Below, one piece after another: positions 22,501 through 34,923 of a DNA stretch of 64,000 bases. How positions within the stretch are numbered: position 1 is the stretch's first letter; each line of letters starts with the position of its first letter. Made by a program: the position numbers and the translations under genes. Below the pieces are notes generated by a model that did no database searches, had not been told where the DNA came from, and saw nothing but the letters and a program-made list of their open reading frames with translations. Origin of the DNA: Melitaea cinxia (taxonomy: Eukaryota > Arthropoda > Insecta > Lepidoptera > Nymphalidae); the NCBI RefSeq assembly GCF_905220565.1, contig NC_059416.1, positions 6,572,001 to 6,636,000 on the forward strand, written 5' to 3'.

Positions 22501-24597
22501 GCGTTATATTTTTTACATTTCATGATTATTAACACTATTTTTGAGAGTTAAAACTTGATGTTTCATATATGTTTTACTCATTGAAATCCTCTAATTAAAA
22601 TTTTGTTGCGAAATACTTTTTTTTTTTAAATTTAGGTAGCTCGTTTAATAAGAGTCACCTTGACAAACAAGGTCCGTATTTTAATACACGTCAAAGAGAA
22701 TTAGTGTCGCGCACTGCCGCTGCGTACGTCGTGGTTCAATGGTGTTATCGTCAAAATATGATTTTAGTTTAAGCATTGATAATAATATTTTTAAAACTGT
22801 TGTTAAACGGATGCCCTTTATTCTAGAATTTTTATAGAGAAACATGCTGTTAATAAAAGCAGTTTCTTGTAACGTAAAGAATATTTTTGGTTTTTGCTCT
22901 TTTTTACAGTTTAAAAATGTATTGATTGTAAATATAAATGTAATGACCATGATAATCAGGTGTCCGCTTACTTAAAATTTCGTCATCTTAGCTAAAGCCT
23001 TTTGTAATCTGATAACAAATAATTATAGAACGATTATGGACTTTGAAGTAAATCAAGTGAACGGATCCGATATCTAATGTTATTTTTGCGAGTATTATTC
23101 GCTACAACAACAACGTTGTGAAGAGTTTAGGCTATAATTTAAATCAGTTTTGTGAAAATGTTTCGTCTCGTTAAAATTTAAAAAGTAAATTAATTGCTAA
23201 TTAATTAATTAAGTAATAAAGTAAGTTGTAGTTAAAACAAAGGCTTTATTATTATTTGAGTGTAAGTAGTAACGCGGTTTAACTTAAGTCAAAATATAAT
23301 AGTAAGAACGACGGTAAAATAGAAAGAAAGAAAGAAAGAAACACGTTTATTCGGAGCATCACTCAAAAGGTCTAAAAAATATTGGAACGTCTATGCCAAA
23401 ACGCCTTACAATTTGATGTTCTGTTATAACACTTAATATCATCTATTTTAGCGTCCACGTTTATTATTATGAGGAATAAAGGAACATGAACACCAAGTAC
23501 ATTGATTGATAATTACGTAAAAAGGTACGCTTGGAAAAGATTATTCTGGCGTTCTTTAAAGTTATTCTACTGCTTTTAGTAACAGGCAATTTGACCTGAA
23601 TAAATATTATTTTACCAATTATTATATTAAGCGGAGGGCATTTGTTCTAATGGGTCTTCCCATTATACCTTGGAGAATGTGTAAAACCCTAGGTCCAAAT
23701 TATCATCAGAGCCATTTGACAAATATTGCGTCCATTTGGAATAAAACCCAAAATGAGTTTGAATTATATTGAATCAAATTTTTAGATGTTAGCTTAGGTT
23801 ATTCAAACTGCCTTTTTCGCTTGATGATATATCTGTATTATGAGATATTGTAATATTTATTTTAACTTATTTTATTATTAAAAATGTAAGTAAGACTCCG
23901 ATTGTTATTAAGTCAACAATATATATAATAATAGTTATAACATCTTGTTGTGCTAAATCAACATTAGTGTCTTCAGACAGTCTTCCTTTAGATAATTTCT
24001 AAAGTTTTTTCTTAATCTTGTCTGCTTGTGGAACTTTAAATTCAAGATCCGTTTATCAAGAAATATTAAATTAAAAACGTGGAAGATTTATTGTAGTCTT
24101 GTTTAAAAAGGATACAAAGGAAAGTGAAATTATACTTTTCAATTTGTTTTAAATGACGCCTACGACTTTTGGTTGGTGTTAAAAATATAATTTTGAATAA
24201 AATTTGCGTTTATCCTATATAAATAATTACGTGCTAATCTTGAAAATATTTATTTTATATTTTCTTTTATTATTAATATAGTAAAATTTTCTATTATTAT
24301 ATTTTATTTTATTATCATAAAACTCTTTTACTTTTGATGAAGTTTGTTTAGGACAATGGCGGTCTCCTTATTTATAGGGTTATGTTTTGGGACGGTGTGT
24401 ATATGTATGTGTGTGTGAGTGTACTAATATGTACCTGTGTGTACCAAATGCATGCATTAGTTTAAAATATGTAAGTATGTATGAATCCCTGTTATTTAAA
24501 TTACTTATAATACAATAATAAATATTTCTGAACTATTTGTATTAATATTAAAATGAATACATTTGATATAGTTTTAACAATCAATATTTAGAGTAGG
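22501..24597. other. Unannotated A+T-rich stretch
   Basis: (GAAA)n at about 23321-23340 and GT-rich simple sequence at about 24390-24445. The minus-strand frame at 22681-22950 shows no domain. Nothing else is supported. Confidence 0.6.
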
Positions 24598-26395
24598 TTT
24601 TTTTTTTTTTTTTTTTTTTTAAATATATAGACTAGCGCTTGACTGCGATCTCACCTGAAGTCAAGTGAAGATGCAGCCTAAGGTGGTGCGCGCTTGCCTA
24701 GAAGATGCCTATTCACTCTTGATTTAAAGATACCCAAGTTATAGTTCGTTGGAAAAACGGAAGCCGGAAGGGCATTCCAAATTTTTGCGGTGCGTATTAG
24801 GAACGAGGAAGCAAATCGTTTAGTGCGAGATCGTGGGATTTCAACCACATAGCGGTGCAGATTCATGCGATGCCTTGCGGTTCGGTGGTAGAAAGGTGAT
24901 GGTGGAACCAAATTGTATAGTTCTAGAGCACACTCTCCGAAATATAACCTGTAAAATACCGACAAACAGGCAACCTTGCGCCGATGCTCGAGACTTTGAA
25001 GTCTAGAGCGAACCAGCGATTTGTCACCGATGAGTCTTCTGGCGCGTCGATCCACAGAATCCAAAGCAGCGAGCTGGTACTTGGCAGAGCCATCCCATAA
25101 GTGGCTGCAGTACTCCATACACGATCGAACTTGTGCTTTGTAGAGAGTAAGAAGCTGTTCCGGTGTGAAGTACTGCCTGACTTTATTGAGGATACCAAGT
25201 TTCTTACCAGCAATTTTTGCCTTGGATTCTATGCATTGTCCGAAGTTCATATTAGACGAAATATTTATGCCTAGAAGATCAATACTATCGGTGATCAGTA
25301 CAGATACACCCCGGAAAGTCGGAGCCAATGGGAATGGACTCCGTTTAGCGGTGAAAAGACACGCTTGCGTTTTGGAAGCATTAAATTTGACTAGGTTGGC
25401 GTCACCCCAATCGGATACCTCTTTCAAAGCCAAATTCATGCGTTCAACCAGAGCCTCTCTATGCTCATGAGTTTCAGCCCCACCAGCTCGGGGACCGGAC
25501 ACGTATCTCTCCGTAACAGTGCTGTCATCCGCGTATCCAAAGATACCGGGCCTGAGAAGGTCATTTATGTGAATCAAGAAGAGGGTTGCAGAGAGAACTG
25601 ATCCCTGAGGGACACCGGCATTAACCGCCATCAAGTCAGACGAGGAGCCATCTAAGACCACCCGGAATGATCGTCCACTCAGGAAATCTGATATCCAGTC
25701 ACACAAGCCCGGGGGTATTCCGTAAGCTGAAAGCTTGCTCAATAGGCTCTCATGCCAGACCCGGTCAAATGCCTTCGATACATCAAGTGAGACAGCTAGC
25801 GCTTCTCCGTGCTTGTCCAAGGCTTCGCCCCAGATGTGCGAGGCGTACACTAAAAGATCCCCCGTGGACCTGTTACGGCGGAAACCGTATTGCTGGTCCG
25901 ACAGGAGGTCATTCAACTCAAGGTATGCTAGGAGCTTTTCATTCAGTATACGCTCCAAACTTTTACACAGTATGGAGGTGATCGCGATAGGTCTATAGTT
26001 AGCCGGGTCGGCACGACTACCTTTTTTAGGTACAGGTTGTACGTTGGCAATCTTCCATGCTTTAGGAACTTGAGCGGATTTTAGAGAGAGGCGGTACAAG
26101 CGCGTGAGAATAGGAGACAACTCAGGAGCACAGTGTTTAAGTACTCTTGCTGGTATCCCGTCAGGACCACTAGCCTTATTCACGTCCAAGTTACGGAGTA
26201 CTCTCAAAACCTCAGTTTGGCGAATGCGTAGTTCTGACATAACAGAGTCGCAAGGTGGATGTCTGGGCGGTGAGGCACTACCTGCATCAAGGAGCGAATT
26301 TTCTGCAAACAGATTCGCTAAAAGGTTAGCCTTGTCTGTCGCAGTAAAGGCCAGCGATCCATCTGGTTTAAGCAGAGGAGGCAGCGGTACCAAAC
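24598..26395 (-). mobile_element. 5'-truncated CR1/Jockey-group LINE
   Basis: A 23-nt T run (24598-24620) is the poly(A) tail of a minus-strand element, followed by a short 3' UTR and the long frame below. The 5' end stops within ORF2 near 26395, so the endonuclease is lost. No target duplication could be defined; the left flank and right flank both contain TTTGATATA, but not at the junctions. Confidence 0.85.
24678..26393 (-). CDS. LINE ORF2 fragment with intact reverse transcriptase
   Basis: An uninterrupted 571-codon frame, the only long one in the window. It opens at TTG at the truncation point, so the true start is lost. Reverse-transcriptase blocks in order: ASGPDGIP (about residues 74-81), ANYRPIAITS (132-141), QQYGFRRNRSTGDLL (167-181), SLDVSKAFDRVW with catalytic Asp (202-213), AGVPQGSVLS (259-268), and IFGYADDSTV with the paired catalytic Asp (284-293). 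A C-terminal region of about 270 residues follows, including SCMEYCSHLWDG and the closing LFKSRV-like 'IFKSRVNRHL'. It would copy its own RNA at the target site if complete; here the endonuclease domain is missing and no promoter is expected, so it is probably silent. CR1/Jockey group is judged from motif style. Confidence 0.85.
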   Translation of the reverse strand: MVPLPPLLKPDGSLAFTATDKANLLANLFAENSLLDAGSASPPRHPPCDSVMSELRIRQTEVLRVLRNLDVNKASGPDGIPARVLKHCAPELSPILTRLYRLSLKSAQVPKAWKIANVQPVPKKGSRADPANYRPIAITSILCKSLERILNEKLLAYLELNDLLSDQQYGFRRNRSTGDLLVYASHIWGEALDKHGEALAVSLDVSKAFDRVWHESLLSKLSAYGIPPGLCDWISDFLSGRSFRVVLDGSSSDLMAVNAGVPQGSVLSATLFLIHINDLLRPGIFGYADDSTVTERYVSGPRAGGAETHEHREALVERMNLALKEVSDWGDANLVKFNASKTQACLFTAKRSPFPLAPTFRGVSVLITDSIDLLGINISSNMNFGQCIESKAKIAGKKLGILNKVRQYFTPEQLLTLYKAQVRSCMEYCSHLWDGSAKYQLAALDSVDRRARRLIGDKSLVRSRLQSLEHRRKVACLSVFYRLYFGECALELYNLVPPSPFYHRTARHRMNLHRYVVEIPRSRTKRFASSFLIRTAKIWNALPASVFPTNYNLGIFKSRVNRHLLGKRAPP

Positions 26396-26693
26396 TGTTT
26401 GATATATTGTGTTATAAATGTTTATTTATGTTTTATTATTGTTAAATTATATTTTAAACCACACAAAATTATTATTCGTTTAAATTATGAAATAAATTAA
26501 TTAATATTGATATTAATTTTACCGCAAAGCCATCAACTCTCAACGCTATTTTGATATTGAATAATAATTTAATTACATAATTAAATTAACGTCCAGAATT
26601 ATTCAATTGAAAAGTATTATCAAGAAGAATACATTTTGAACGAGCTGTAAATAAAAACTTTTTTAACCACATTGCTACAAGTACTTTTAATAT
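26396..26693. other. Unannotated A+T-rich stretch
   Basis: Nothing recognisable. Confidence 0.5.
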
Positions 26694-26724
26694 TTTCCAC
26701 TAGTGTGGAAAACACTAGTGGAAA
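26694..26724. repeat. Hairpin with 13-bp perfect arms
   Basis: TTTCCACTAGTGT and its complement ACACTAGTGGAAA are separated by 5 nt. No terminator or transposon context is visible. Confidence 0.6.
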
Positions 26725-26797
26725 GTCCGCCTGTAAGCAATTACGAAAGTCCCCGGTAATTAAGAGCGAATTGTAAATTAAACTATACATATCAATA

Positions 26798-26892
26798 TAT
26801 GTATATGCTGATTACAATTTTGTTATATGACGACAATTTTATTATTGATTTATTATCTCATGTATACGCTGATTACAATTTTGTTATATGTT
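26798..26892 (+). repeat. Short direct repeat, ~29 bp, 61-bp period
   Basis: GTATA(T/C)GCTGATTACA-type sequence continuing ATTTTGTTATATG occurs at about 26800 and 26861. Confidence 0.6.
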
Positions 26893-26924
26893 ATTAGTAA
26901 TATATATTAATACAATTACACGTA

Positions 26925-26970
26925 GAAAGAGGCCTATGCCCAATAGTGGATGTTATAGGCTATATAAATA
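26925..26970 (+). mobile_element. SINE family A 3'-end remnant
   Basis: 'AGAAAGAGGCCTATGCCCAA', 'TAGTGGATGTTATAGGCT' matches the tail of the tRNA-derived SINE. The region 26971-27766 shows nothing further. Confidence 0.6.
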
Positions 26971-27870
26971 AATAAAAAATAGTTTGATTGTTTCATAAAG
27001 ATAGATGAGTTGGTCTTGTTTCGGTTAACTGTATTATATCATGCAATAAATGTTTCTTTGTTTCTTATCAACGATCTCGAAAGGTTATACTCGTCGATCG
27101 ATGTATTATGCTTTTTGTTCTTTTCCATGATCGTTTTTTTGATGACCTTTTTAGAAAGTATACAATAGAAACTCATAGGATAAGTATGTCATAACGTTTT
27201 TCATGGAGCACAAAGCATACACAAAACGAGCTGTAAAATATAATAAACAAGCACACAAAGACAATACTTATTAAAACAATAAATTAACAACATACACACC
27301 ACTGTAAATGTAAGAAAGTCAATCAATTTTAATGTAGCTAGTTAACAAGACCGACAGAAGTTTCCAGTAGTCGTACATGTTATCTAATTGTCGAGTTTTA
27401 ATCACGTTGTAGTCTCATAATACGTACACTCATACTAAGAACATACTTACATACAGAAGTAAGCACCAAGTACACAGTAAAGACACAGTGACGCACGTTA
27501 TATTGTTGCTGCCTACTTACTAAGCAAATGACAAAAGCAATTTACTTTAGTACGGAAACATAAACAACTTGTGAAGTTTTAAGGAGTTTTGAGACTGTCA
27601 TAACCGTTTATGAGTGCCAAGTTTAAAAATTAATTATCTTTTCAGCTTAGTTTTGAAGTGTAATGGTTTATATTTTTCACATTAAATAAAATGAGGTAAA
27701 AATAGTCTAATCTTGATAGTGGGAAGTGATTGTAAATACTGATTAAAAGTTGTGTAAAAATCCAGTTTTTAACCGACTTCAAAAGCTCTATTTTTATTTT
27801 ATTTCAACTACATTTTTTACTATTATCTCGTATCTTTATACTGCTTTTACTGATTTTTAACAGACGTTCA

Positions 27871-28274
27871 ATAATTGTATTTGCTGGCAAACGACAAAAA
27901 AAAAACCGACTTCAATTACATCGACAAGTAATACAACGTAAGCAGACGAAAAAATAGTCAAGTAAATACGCGTTATCAAAGATTACTCCAAAAGCTGTAA
28001 TCAAATCTCGATGAAATTTAAATGTGACCACATGATAAATATCGGCTTTCGATTAAATTAAAAATCATCAAAATCGGTACACCTAGTAAAATGTTATGCG
28101 GATATCTCCTTCCTAACAAGAGAGGAATTGATACTTTTCTTGCAGTCCTCTTCAAATTTGATCGAGATATGATCTATAATTTTTGAGCAAGCTTTGATAA
28201 CGCATATTTACTTGACAACTTTTTTATCTACTTACGTTGTATTAGTTGTCGATGTAATTGAAGTCGGTTTTTTT
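27871..28274. repeat. Fold-back copy of the HINE-type repeat
   Basis: The left side opens with ATAATTGTA, a decayed hairpin and ACCGACTTCAATTACATCG; the right side closes with the inverted form CGATGTAATTGAAGTCGG. About 125 bp at each end are inverted copies of each other with good similarity, so this copy has two 3' halves facing outward instead of distinct ends. A loose AACCGACTTC at about 27771 marks another fragment just upstream. Confidence 0.75.
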
Positions 28275-28770
28275 CCATTCTTTTTTTAATCTAAAGCTTC
28301 AACAGCATGTCGTGTGGTTTAAATTTGATCTAAATCTGACGAGTTATTTTTGTGTTTTTACTAATAATGTGAAATTAATTTTTTTTTAAAGTACATAATG
28401 GAGATGATATCGGGTTCTACACTAAACAATTATAGGTTTATTTTTTCTAAAGTGCTTTATTAATAAAGCTCATCTTGTTCATCATATTGCTTTCGACAAC
28501 AAAAGAAAAACGGGAACAATACTCAGATGTAAACAAGTATCTGTCAAACCGTAATGGATCGGCGTGGTGAATTTTCCTTATCCTTGGCAGGTATATTGAC
28601 ATTTTGTGTTAATAGTGAAATATTATCCCGGGTAAAAAGAGCTGGAATTTTTAAGTACTTATATATTGTTGATATGTTATATTGAACTAAACGAAAAAAT
28701 AGCTGTTTATTTGTAAACCCTACTCTCAAATGTTACGTTTTAATTATTTTTCTTTGTAACATAAAAATAG
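28275..28770. other. Unannotated A+T-rich stretch
   Basis: Nothing recognisable. Confidence 0.6.
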
Positions 28771-29062
28771 CCTGTGTGGTAATCGCAGTATAGAATAGCC
28801 ACCCCCTTCTTTCCGTGGGTGTCGTAAGAGGCGACTAAGGGCTACCACAGTTCCACTACCACCTTGGAACTTAAAAAGCCGATCGGTGGCGGGATAACCA
28901 TCCAACTGCTGGCTTTGAAATACACAGGCCGAAGACGGGCAGCAGCGTCTTCGGTGCGACAAAGCCAGTACTGCGGTCACCAACCCGCCTGACCAGCGTG
29001 ATGACTATGGGCAACACACATGACTTTACGCCATTTTTGGCGCGAACTTGTGGAGGCCTATG
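28771..29062 (+). mobile_element. RTE-tailed SINE (family B), copy 2, 3' end missing
   Basis: CTGTGTGGTAATCGCAGTA through 'TGTGGAGGCCTATGT' matches family B but stops before the CCAGCAGTGGACTG tail. Both stems are kept, with loop changes. Confidence 0.8.
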
Positions 29063-31639
29063 TTATTTATGTCACCATGGAGGAATGGTGTTTAATGAAA
29101 GAATCGGTATTTTAGAGCCTGTGAATGTTAATTAAAAAAAAGGGACCAGAAACAAATATTTGTACAAAAATAAATACCGTTAGTAGAATTCGCTCACTGC
29201 TACTTCAGAATGTCATTGTTACAACATGTATACTTGTAACAAAAGATACATCAAGTCTCCTTGAGTTTTGTACAAGTCATCGTTATTAATCTTTTATCAT
29301 CGTTTGCGTTGAATTGCTCTGAACTGTTCTAATTACAAGTGCGTATCACTCACTACCAATTGTTTGTTTTGAAATTTTGCTATCATATTTAGCTTAAATG
29401 TGAACTAAGAATTTTAGACAAGTTCTAAGTTTATAAGTATTTATATCAATATCGATATTTTGTTACAATAATAAATAATAAATAAATATCTTCAACATAC
29501 ACACACGGTTGTCTGTTCCTAAAGTAAGCAATGCTTGTGTTTATAGGTAACAGCCGACTGGTATAGCTACATATATTTTTATTTCGTGTTATTTGAAGAC
29601 AAATACAAAAATATGAATTTTAATATTATGTGAAACGAGATGAATATCTATATTTTACAAATCTTAATATTATGTTGACTGTACACATTCTCTTAAAATG
29701 CACACATGGATACACATACAAAGACAAGTGTAAACACATGTACATGTTCTATAATTATACTCATAATATACAATAATTTGAAATTCTAATAAAGATCAAA
29801 ATATTGTACTATCCGATTCACGATATATATAATTAAATAAACATTGTAATTTGTAAAGAGGATAACCATACCAATTCTCTACATTTCAAGGGCAGTTCAT
29901 ATAAACTGCATTTAAATTGCTGACCTAAGTATATTATGTTATTATATACAAATGTACGCTTACGATTTTTATGATAATATTAACAACCTTTCTGATCCTA
30001 TATCTTTCTAAAAGAACTTAATCACTATAAGAAAACTAACATAAGTCTAAAAGAACTAAGTCTCATATAAATGGCAGTACTAAGAGGTTACGTAAGTAAT
30101 AGCTTTAAAGTTTTTGACTTTAGTTCAGTAGTTTAAAACACTGTTTCACCATTTTTTATCTATTCAAAAAAAAAAAAAAAAACAGTAACAAAACCATATT
30201 TCTTCAATAAAATTAACATCCAGGATAACAGTCTGACAGGATAACAATCTTGGTATTTGGTTGGAGAAATATACTGGCTCCCAATGTTAAATAAATATTT
30301 AAATTGACATACGTCAGCAGACATTTTACGTAGATTATATAAATACAATTCTAAATTTACGTAAATTATACAAATAAAATAGATCTATGTGCTAAATGTG
30401 TAAAAGTAATTTTTGTACTTTCAGCAAATAGCGCTGCACACGTTTATACGTTACTTTGAATAAAATCTTATACAGCGCTTCTGGCTGAATTTATAAATTA
30501 ATTAATTACGTACCACACTCCTTTATTAATTACTGTTATATGTTTAAATAACCCTTGATGTTCTAAATACACCGCGTGCTTTCTTATTTGGGCCTTATTT
30601 CGTATTCTTGTACCACGATGTTATCCAGAAACATACCAAGTTTGTTACTTTTGGTAAGGAAAAAATTCGCTTATGTATATTGTATTAGTGCAGAGAATTA
30701 AATTGCAACTTTTCCTATACAGACAAACATACATTTGCTCAATAGTGAGGCATTTAAATTCTTGAAACAATATTTTAGTTGTATTCATTTAGTTTGAGTT
30801 TTGTGTATGTATCTATGTATGAGTCATAATCTCACTTTTTTGTTTGTTTTATATTTATAATTATTATGTATAAATCGTCAAAAGAGCAATTATGCAAAGA
30901 GCATAAATGTGACTAGATCAGTTCGCAGTCGTATCACATCAATCATCTGGCAGTTGACGCGTCTATTTGTATTGTATAATTGTATGTATTGTAGTCTAGT
31001 GATTTCTTATGTCGTTCTGAATTGAGACTTGTATTCTACATACATATAGTCACTTATAAAAATTGTTTGTAACTCTAAGTCATAGTAACATAGTGTAATA
31101 TTAATTAATATGTGTTTGTAGCCACATGTTATAGAGTTTTACTTACAGAAATAATTAACAGCTCAACAGACCTATGAATAATGGTGGTTTTCATTCCATG
31201 TTTGATTAAAACGGGAATTGCATTCGTATTGTCAGCAATATTGGGGAGAAGTTTATGAATTTTACGCGTCTAATTAATATGTATATTAATTGAGAGTCGC
31301 GTTTCAAATTAAATCTAAAATTGCTACAGAGGGTTGGTTTGTGAAATGGTTTTAATGAGGATATTCTCATCTTAATTATTCTTTTTTTTAGTATGCGTAT
31401 AATCAACCCTATACCTTAAAAAATTAAGAATTATGGAATTTATATAATTAATATGAGTATCGTATTTTAACGTTAAATGTGAAATGTTAGCAGTTATAAA
31501 TTTTGTACTAAAATTATATCTTGTACATTATGGTTAATAATATTTAGAAGTAATCTGAAAGTAAGAGGAAAATTTTTAAAACGTACAGATCTTCATTTCG
31601 TTGTAGAATACGACTGTAACTTTTATTATACTTTTAAGG
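29063..31639. other. Unannotated A+T-rich stretch
   Basis: A-run at about 30165-30182; an imperfect palindrome around 31262-31305 centred on AATTAATATGTATATTAATT. No gene or repeat boundary recognised. Confidence 0.6.
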
Positions 31640-31850
31640 TAGACCAGAGAAAATTTCTTGCTCAAAATCTAAAACATGGGAAGATATCGTAATCTTTCAG
31701 AAGATCACAGCTAAATTATGCTGCGCTCTCGTCAGAGCGTCTAGGGAAGCCCTGTGGTGATAGGAGTAGGGATGGTAACGCCCTTGTCTCTTTTTGCAGG
31801 CGTCCAATAACCACGGTAATCGGTCACTATCTAGGGTACTGTACATTTGT
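31640..31850 (+). repeat. Dispersed repeat family C, diverged copy
   Basis: 'TTGCTCAAAATCTAAAACAT', 'AGAAGATCACAGCTAAATTA' and 'CACGGTAATCGGTCACTATC' parallel the family C copies at 46607 and 59516. The 31697-31894 minus-strand frame lies in this repeat and is not a gene. Confidence 0.5.
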
Positions 31851-32264
31851 ATGCTTATATTGGTGTGAAAAATATTAGTATGGATAAATAACATCCAATA
31901 TTTTTATATTAAATTGATTGACCATTGTTTACAGTTAATTTATCGAGTCTAATAAAATTTCAATACGCATTAGGTTGAAATTTTAATTGTAGTAATTATT
32001 TAAAAATGACTAAGTAATATAAAAGCATTTACTGATGCAGATACTGAGATTAAAATTTAAAAAAAAATAACAGTTTCTGTCTTAAAATTTGTTATATAAT
32101 ATTTTTATTCTTCTTTTTATTTATTTATGTATTTTTTATAATAGTACTAATAATAATAATAAATTCTTTATTTTATTATAAGTATTAGAATGTAGACATT
32201 TGTATGTAAGTTACACCACATCTACACCACCTACCCAATTTAGATAATAAGTTTCCTTTTTATG

Positions 32265-32395
32265 TCTGGGATGTCTGGAAGAAATGGCTAATTAGCCATA
32301 AGTCCGCCCATTGTATTTCACTGCCTGTAACTATCTTTATGCTTTGTTTGTAATATATTTATGGTGTACAATAAAGTATAAAATAAATCAAATAA
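32265..32395 (+). mobile_element. LINE 3'-tail element D, copy 1
   Basis: GTCTGGAAGAAATGGCTAAT TAGCCATAAGTCCGCCC is followed by an A/T-rich stretch and GGTGTACAATAAAG with an A-rich tail. Same layout as the nested insertion at 55980-56159. Contains the stem ATGGCT-aatt-AGCCAT and an AATAAA signal. The 5' boundary is uncertain. Confidence 0.65.
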
Positions 32396-32779
32396 ATAAA
32401 TATTATTTTATAAGCCGTGGTTCTAGTCCGGTCTCCAGCGTGAAAAGCAGCTATTACTAGGCACACATCTTTGATAATAAAAAATATATACTAAAAGACT
32501 TCTAAATTTATCGGTTCATAGAGAATATGGCCGTTTTTATTAAGCTTTAAAATTTACAGCAGCTGCTTATATCAGTACACGGTTCCTGCTAAATCATGCC
32601 TCGTCAGTGAAGTAATTCAGCAGCTTACTGCCGATGGGGTCATACGATGACTAAACACTAACGAGGTTATTTAGATATGATTTTACTTTTAACCGACTTC
32701 AAATAAGAAAAATATTCTTCTTCTTCTTTTCTCTTCTTTTTTGTTCTCGAGACTGATTTCTATAATATTGTCAATAGAG
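32396..32779. other. Unannotated stretch with TTC-rich tract
   Basis: A TTCTTCTTC tract lies at about 32716-32745 and an AACCGACTTC fragment at about 32693. Nothing else is supported. Confidence 0.5.
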
Positions 32780-32799
32780 AATCAAATTCTGTGATTATT

Positions 32800-33038
32800 A
32801 AAAAAAAGTTGGTTGTCTGTAAAGTTGGTTTACGGACGATATTTTAACGTGACAACGTCATAACAAAACATCTCCTCAGACGTATAGTTTTATCGAGTGG
32901 AAGATACTCTATATTCCATATACAAACACTGAGGGACTATGAGCGTAACGCTACAATGAGTCATCCTTTTTCGTGCATGCCGCTTGCGTTCATCGATTTA
33001 TTAGACATTGTCACGTCAAAAAAAAAAAAAAAAAAAAA
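32800..33038 (+). repeat. Retroposon-like repeat with A tail
   Basis: From 'GTTGGTTGTCTGTAAAGTTG' to 'ATTGTCACGTC' then about 19 A (33019-33037). G+C content is higher than the flanks and the A tail suggests retroposition. I recognise it only as a lepidopteran-type dispersed repeat. Confidence 0.5.
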
Positions 33039-33184
33039 CTACTAAAACATAAAGAAACGGGGATTTTTATTTAAAAAGTTTTTTTTTTTTAATTTAGTTA
33101 CCTAAAGTAATTTGGGTGGTTCAACACAAAACGATATTTCGAGAAAAATAAGATTTTAGATACCCTTAACTTTATATATAAAAT

Positions 33185-33368
33185 TCTCGTTTCACAATGT
33201 TAGTTACCATAATCCTCCGAAACGACTGAACCGATTTTTATGAAATTTTGTGAGCATATCGGCTAGGTTTGAGGATCAGCCAACATATATTTTCATTAAG
33301 CTAAGTTATAAGAGGGGGGGGGGGGGGTATAACATATTTGGCAAAACAACGTTTGCGGGGTCAGCTAG
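33185..33368 (+). mobile_element. Short non-autonomous Helitron, 184 bp
   Basis: TCTCGTTTCACAATG at the left, GGGGTCAGCTAG then T at the right. Contains a 14-nt G run (33314-33327) not seen in the sister copies. Confidence 0.8.
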
Positions 33369-34749
33369 TGTATTTATAAAATAATATATATGTAAACATT
33401 ATTAAATCGATTAATAACAATTAAGACTTACTACTCTTAGTTGAAAATGTAAGAGATTGATCGTTTTGACCACATTATTATTACTTTATTTAACTATTTC
33501 AGGTGTAATTTTATTATGATATATACAAATACAGCATAAAATGTGTCAGCCGAACTACCGAGCCGAACCGTAATATATTTTGTTGTAGTTAGTAACCAGC
33601 CAGCTAGAACATTAATAATAGTCCACTACAATTTTCCAAGTCACTTGAAATTTAAGGATGTCTCGTAATTTAAGCTTAAAGTCTTTAATAACTAAAAATA
33701 ATATGAAGTAAGCATTTTAGATACATTAAAAACAAAATAATAAATAAACCATAGAAAAGATAGAAATTTTGGTTTTTAAATTTACTTAAACCATTTTTTT
33801 ACTTTGTCTTTTTTTTATTCGAACTTAAATTTATCTTTGCGTCCACTAGATATTCATTATTTGCAAGTAACATCTCAATGTTTTAATAAAATACTCTTCA
33901 AAATTATTATTTGACGAAAAAATCTACTACTTTCAAAATTTTTATAATATTAGAATGCATTACATGTTCCGTAGAACCATGTTATCGAAAAGTCTATGTA
34001 CTCAAAAAATCCGGCTAAAATTTTTAATTCTTAATCCCTACGTAAGTTGTTTTAGCGGTAAATCACTTGACATTTTTGCTTATAAACATTGACATATTTT
34101 ATTTATTTATTTATGAGTATTTTGAATCTTCTTCACACATTAATTACTCATGGCTCTTATATAATTTTCGTCTTTATTATTTCAGCTCTCACATTAATAC
34201 ATTCAATCAACAAATACTATGTTAACTCTTATGTATGTATGAAGGTAAGAATAAAAATTAAATGTTACGTAGATTAGAACAAATTCAATTGAATTTCAAC
34301 AGTTTATAGTATCAGCCCTACGCACTTGCATTGCATCAATAATTACATCTCTATAGCCGTGAACAAACGACAGTTTGATGACACTGACGCATCGTTGACG
34401 ACGTCTGTCATTTAAAAAAATAATAATTTCAATTTTATAAATGTTCTACAGCCTCATCATAATGCTCACACGGAACATGCTATGAATTTTAATTAGAAGG
34501 ATCGTCTGGAATAAAATATGAATTTGTAGTGGAATTTTAATTAAATATTTGAAGGTCGTTTTCGCAGATAATTGTGATATACTTTAAGATAGATACGAAA
34601 ATACTATTCTTCAACATAGTGTTCGATAGCGAAGGCGACTAATATACAGATCATGTTATTGTTAATCAAAATTAAAGTTTTAAGAAAATGGTTGAATTGG
34701 TGGAAATTGGTTGTTAAGAAATTTGGCTTGTTAAACTTATTATTTCAAT
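33369..34749. other. Unannotated A+T-rich stretch
   Basis: The 34089-34277 frame is hydrophobic and low in complexity; no gene is supported. Confidence 0.6.
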
Positions 34750-34923
34750 GATAAAAGCATAGATGAAGTAAAAAAAAGTAGATAATGCGCGGCCTTTGTT
34801 GTTAGTGAAGCCACAAAACTCGGCTCCTTCAAGTAAACACACGCGCTCACGCACACATATGCATCAAACTACGCTCATTTTCGTTAGTATCTCACGAGGC
34901 CTCGTACAGTAACTTTGCCTTCA

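Noticed and set aside
24560..26409. TTTGATATA on both sides of the CR1-like LINE as a target duplication
   Set aside because: The left copy is about 30 bp away from the poly(A) junction, so it does not abut the element.
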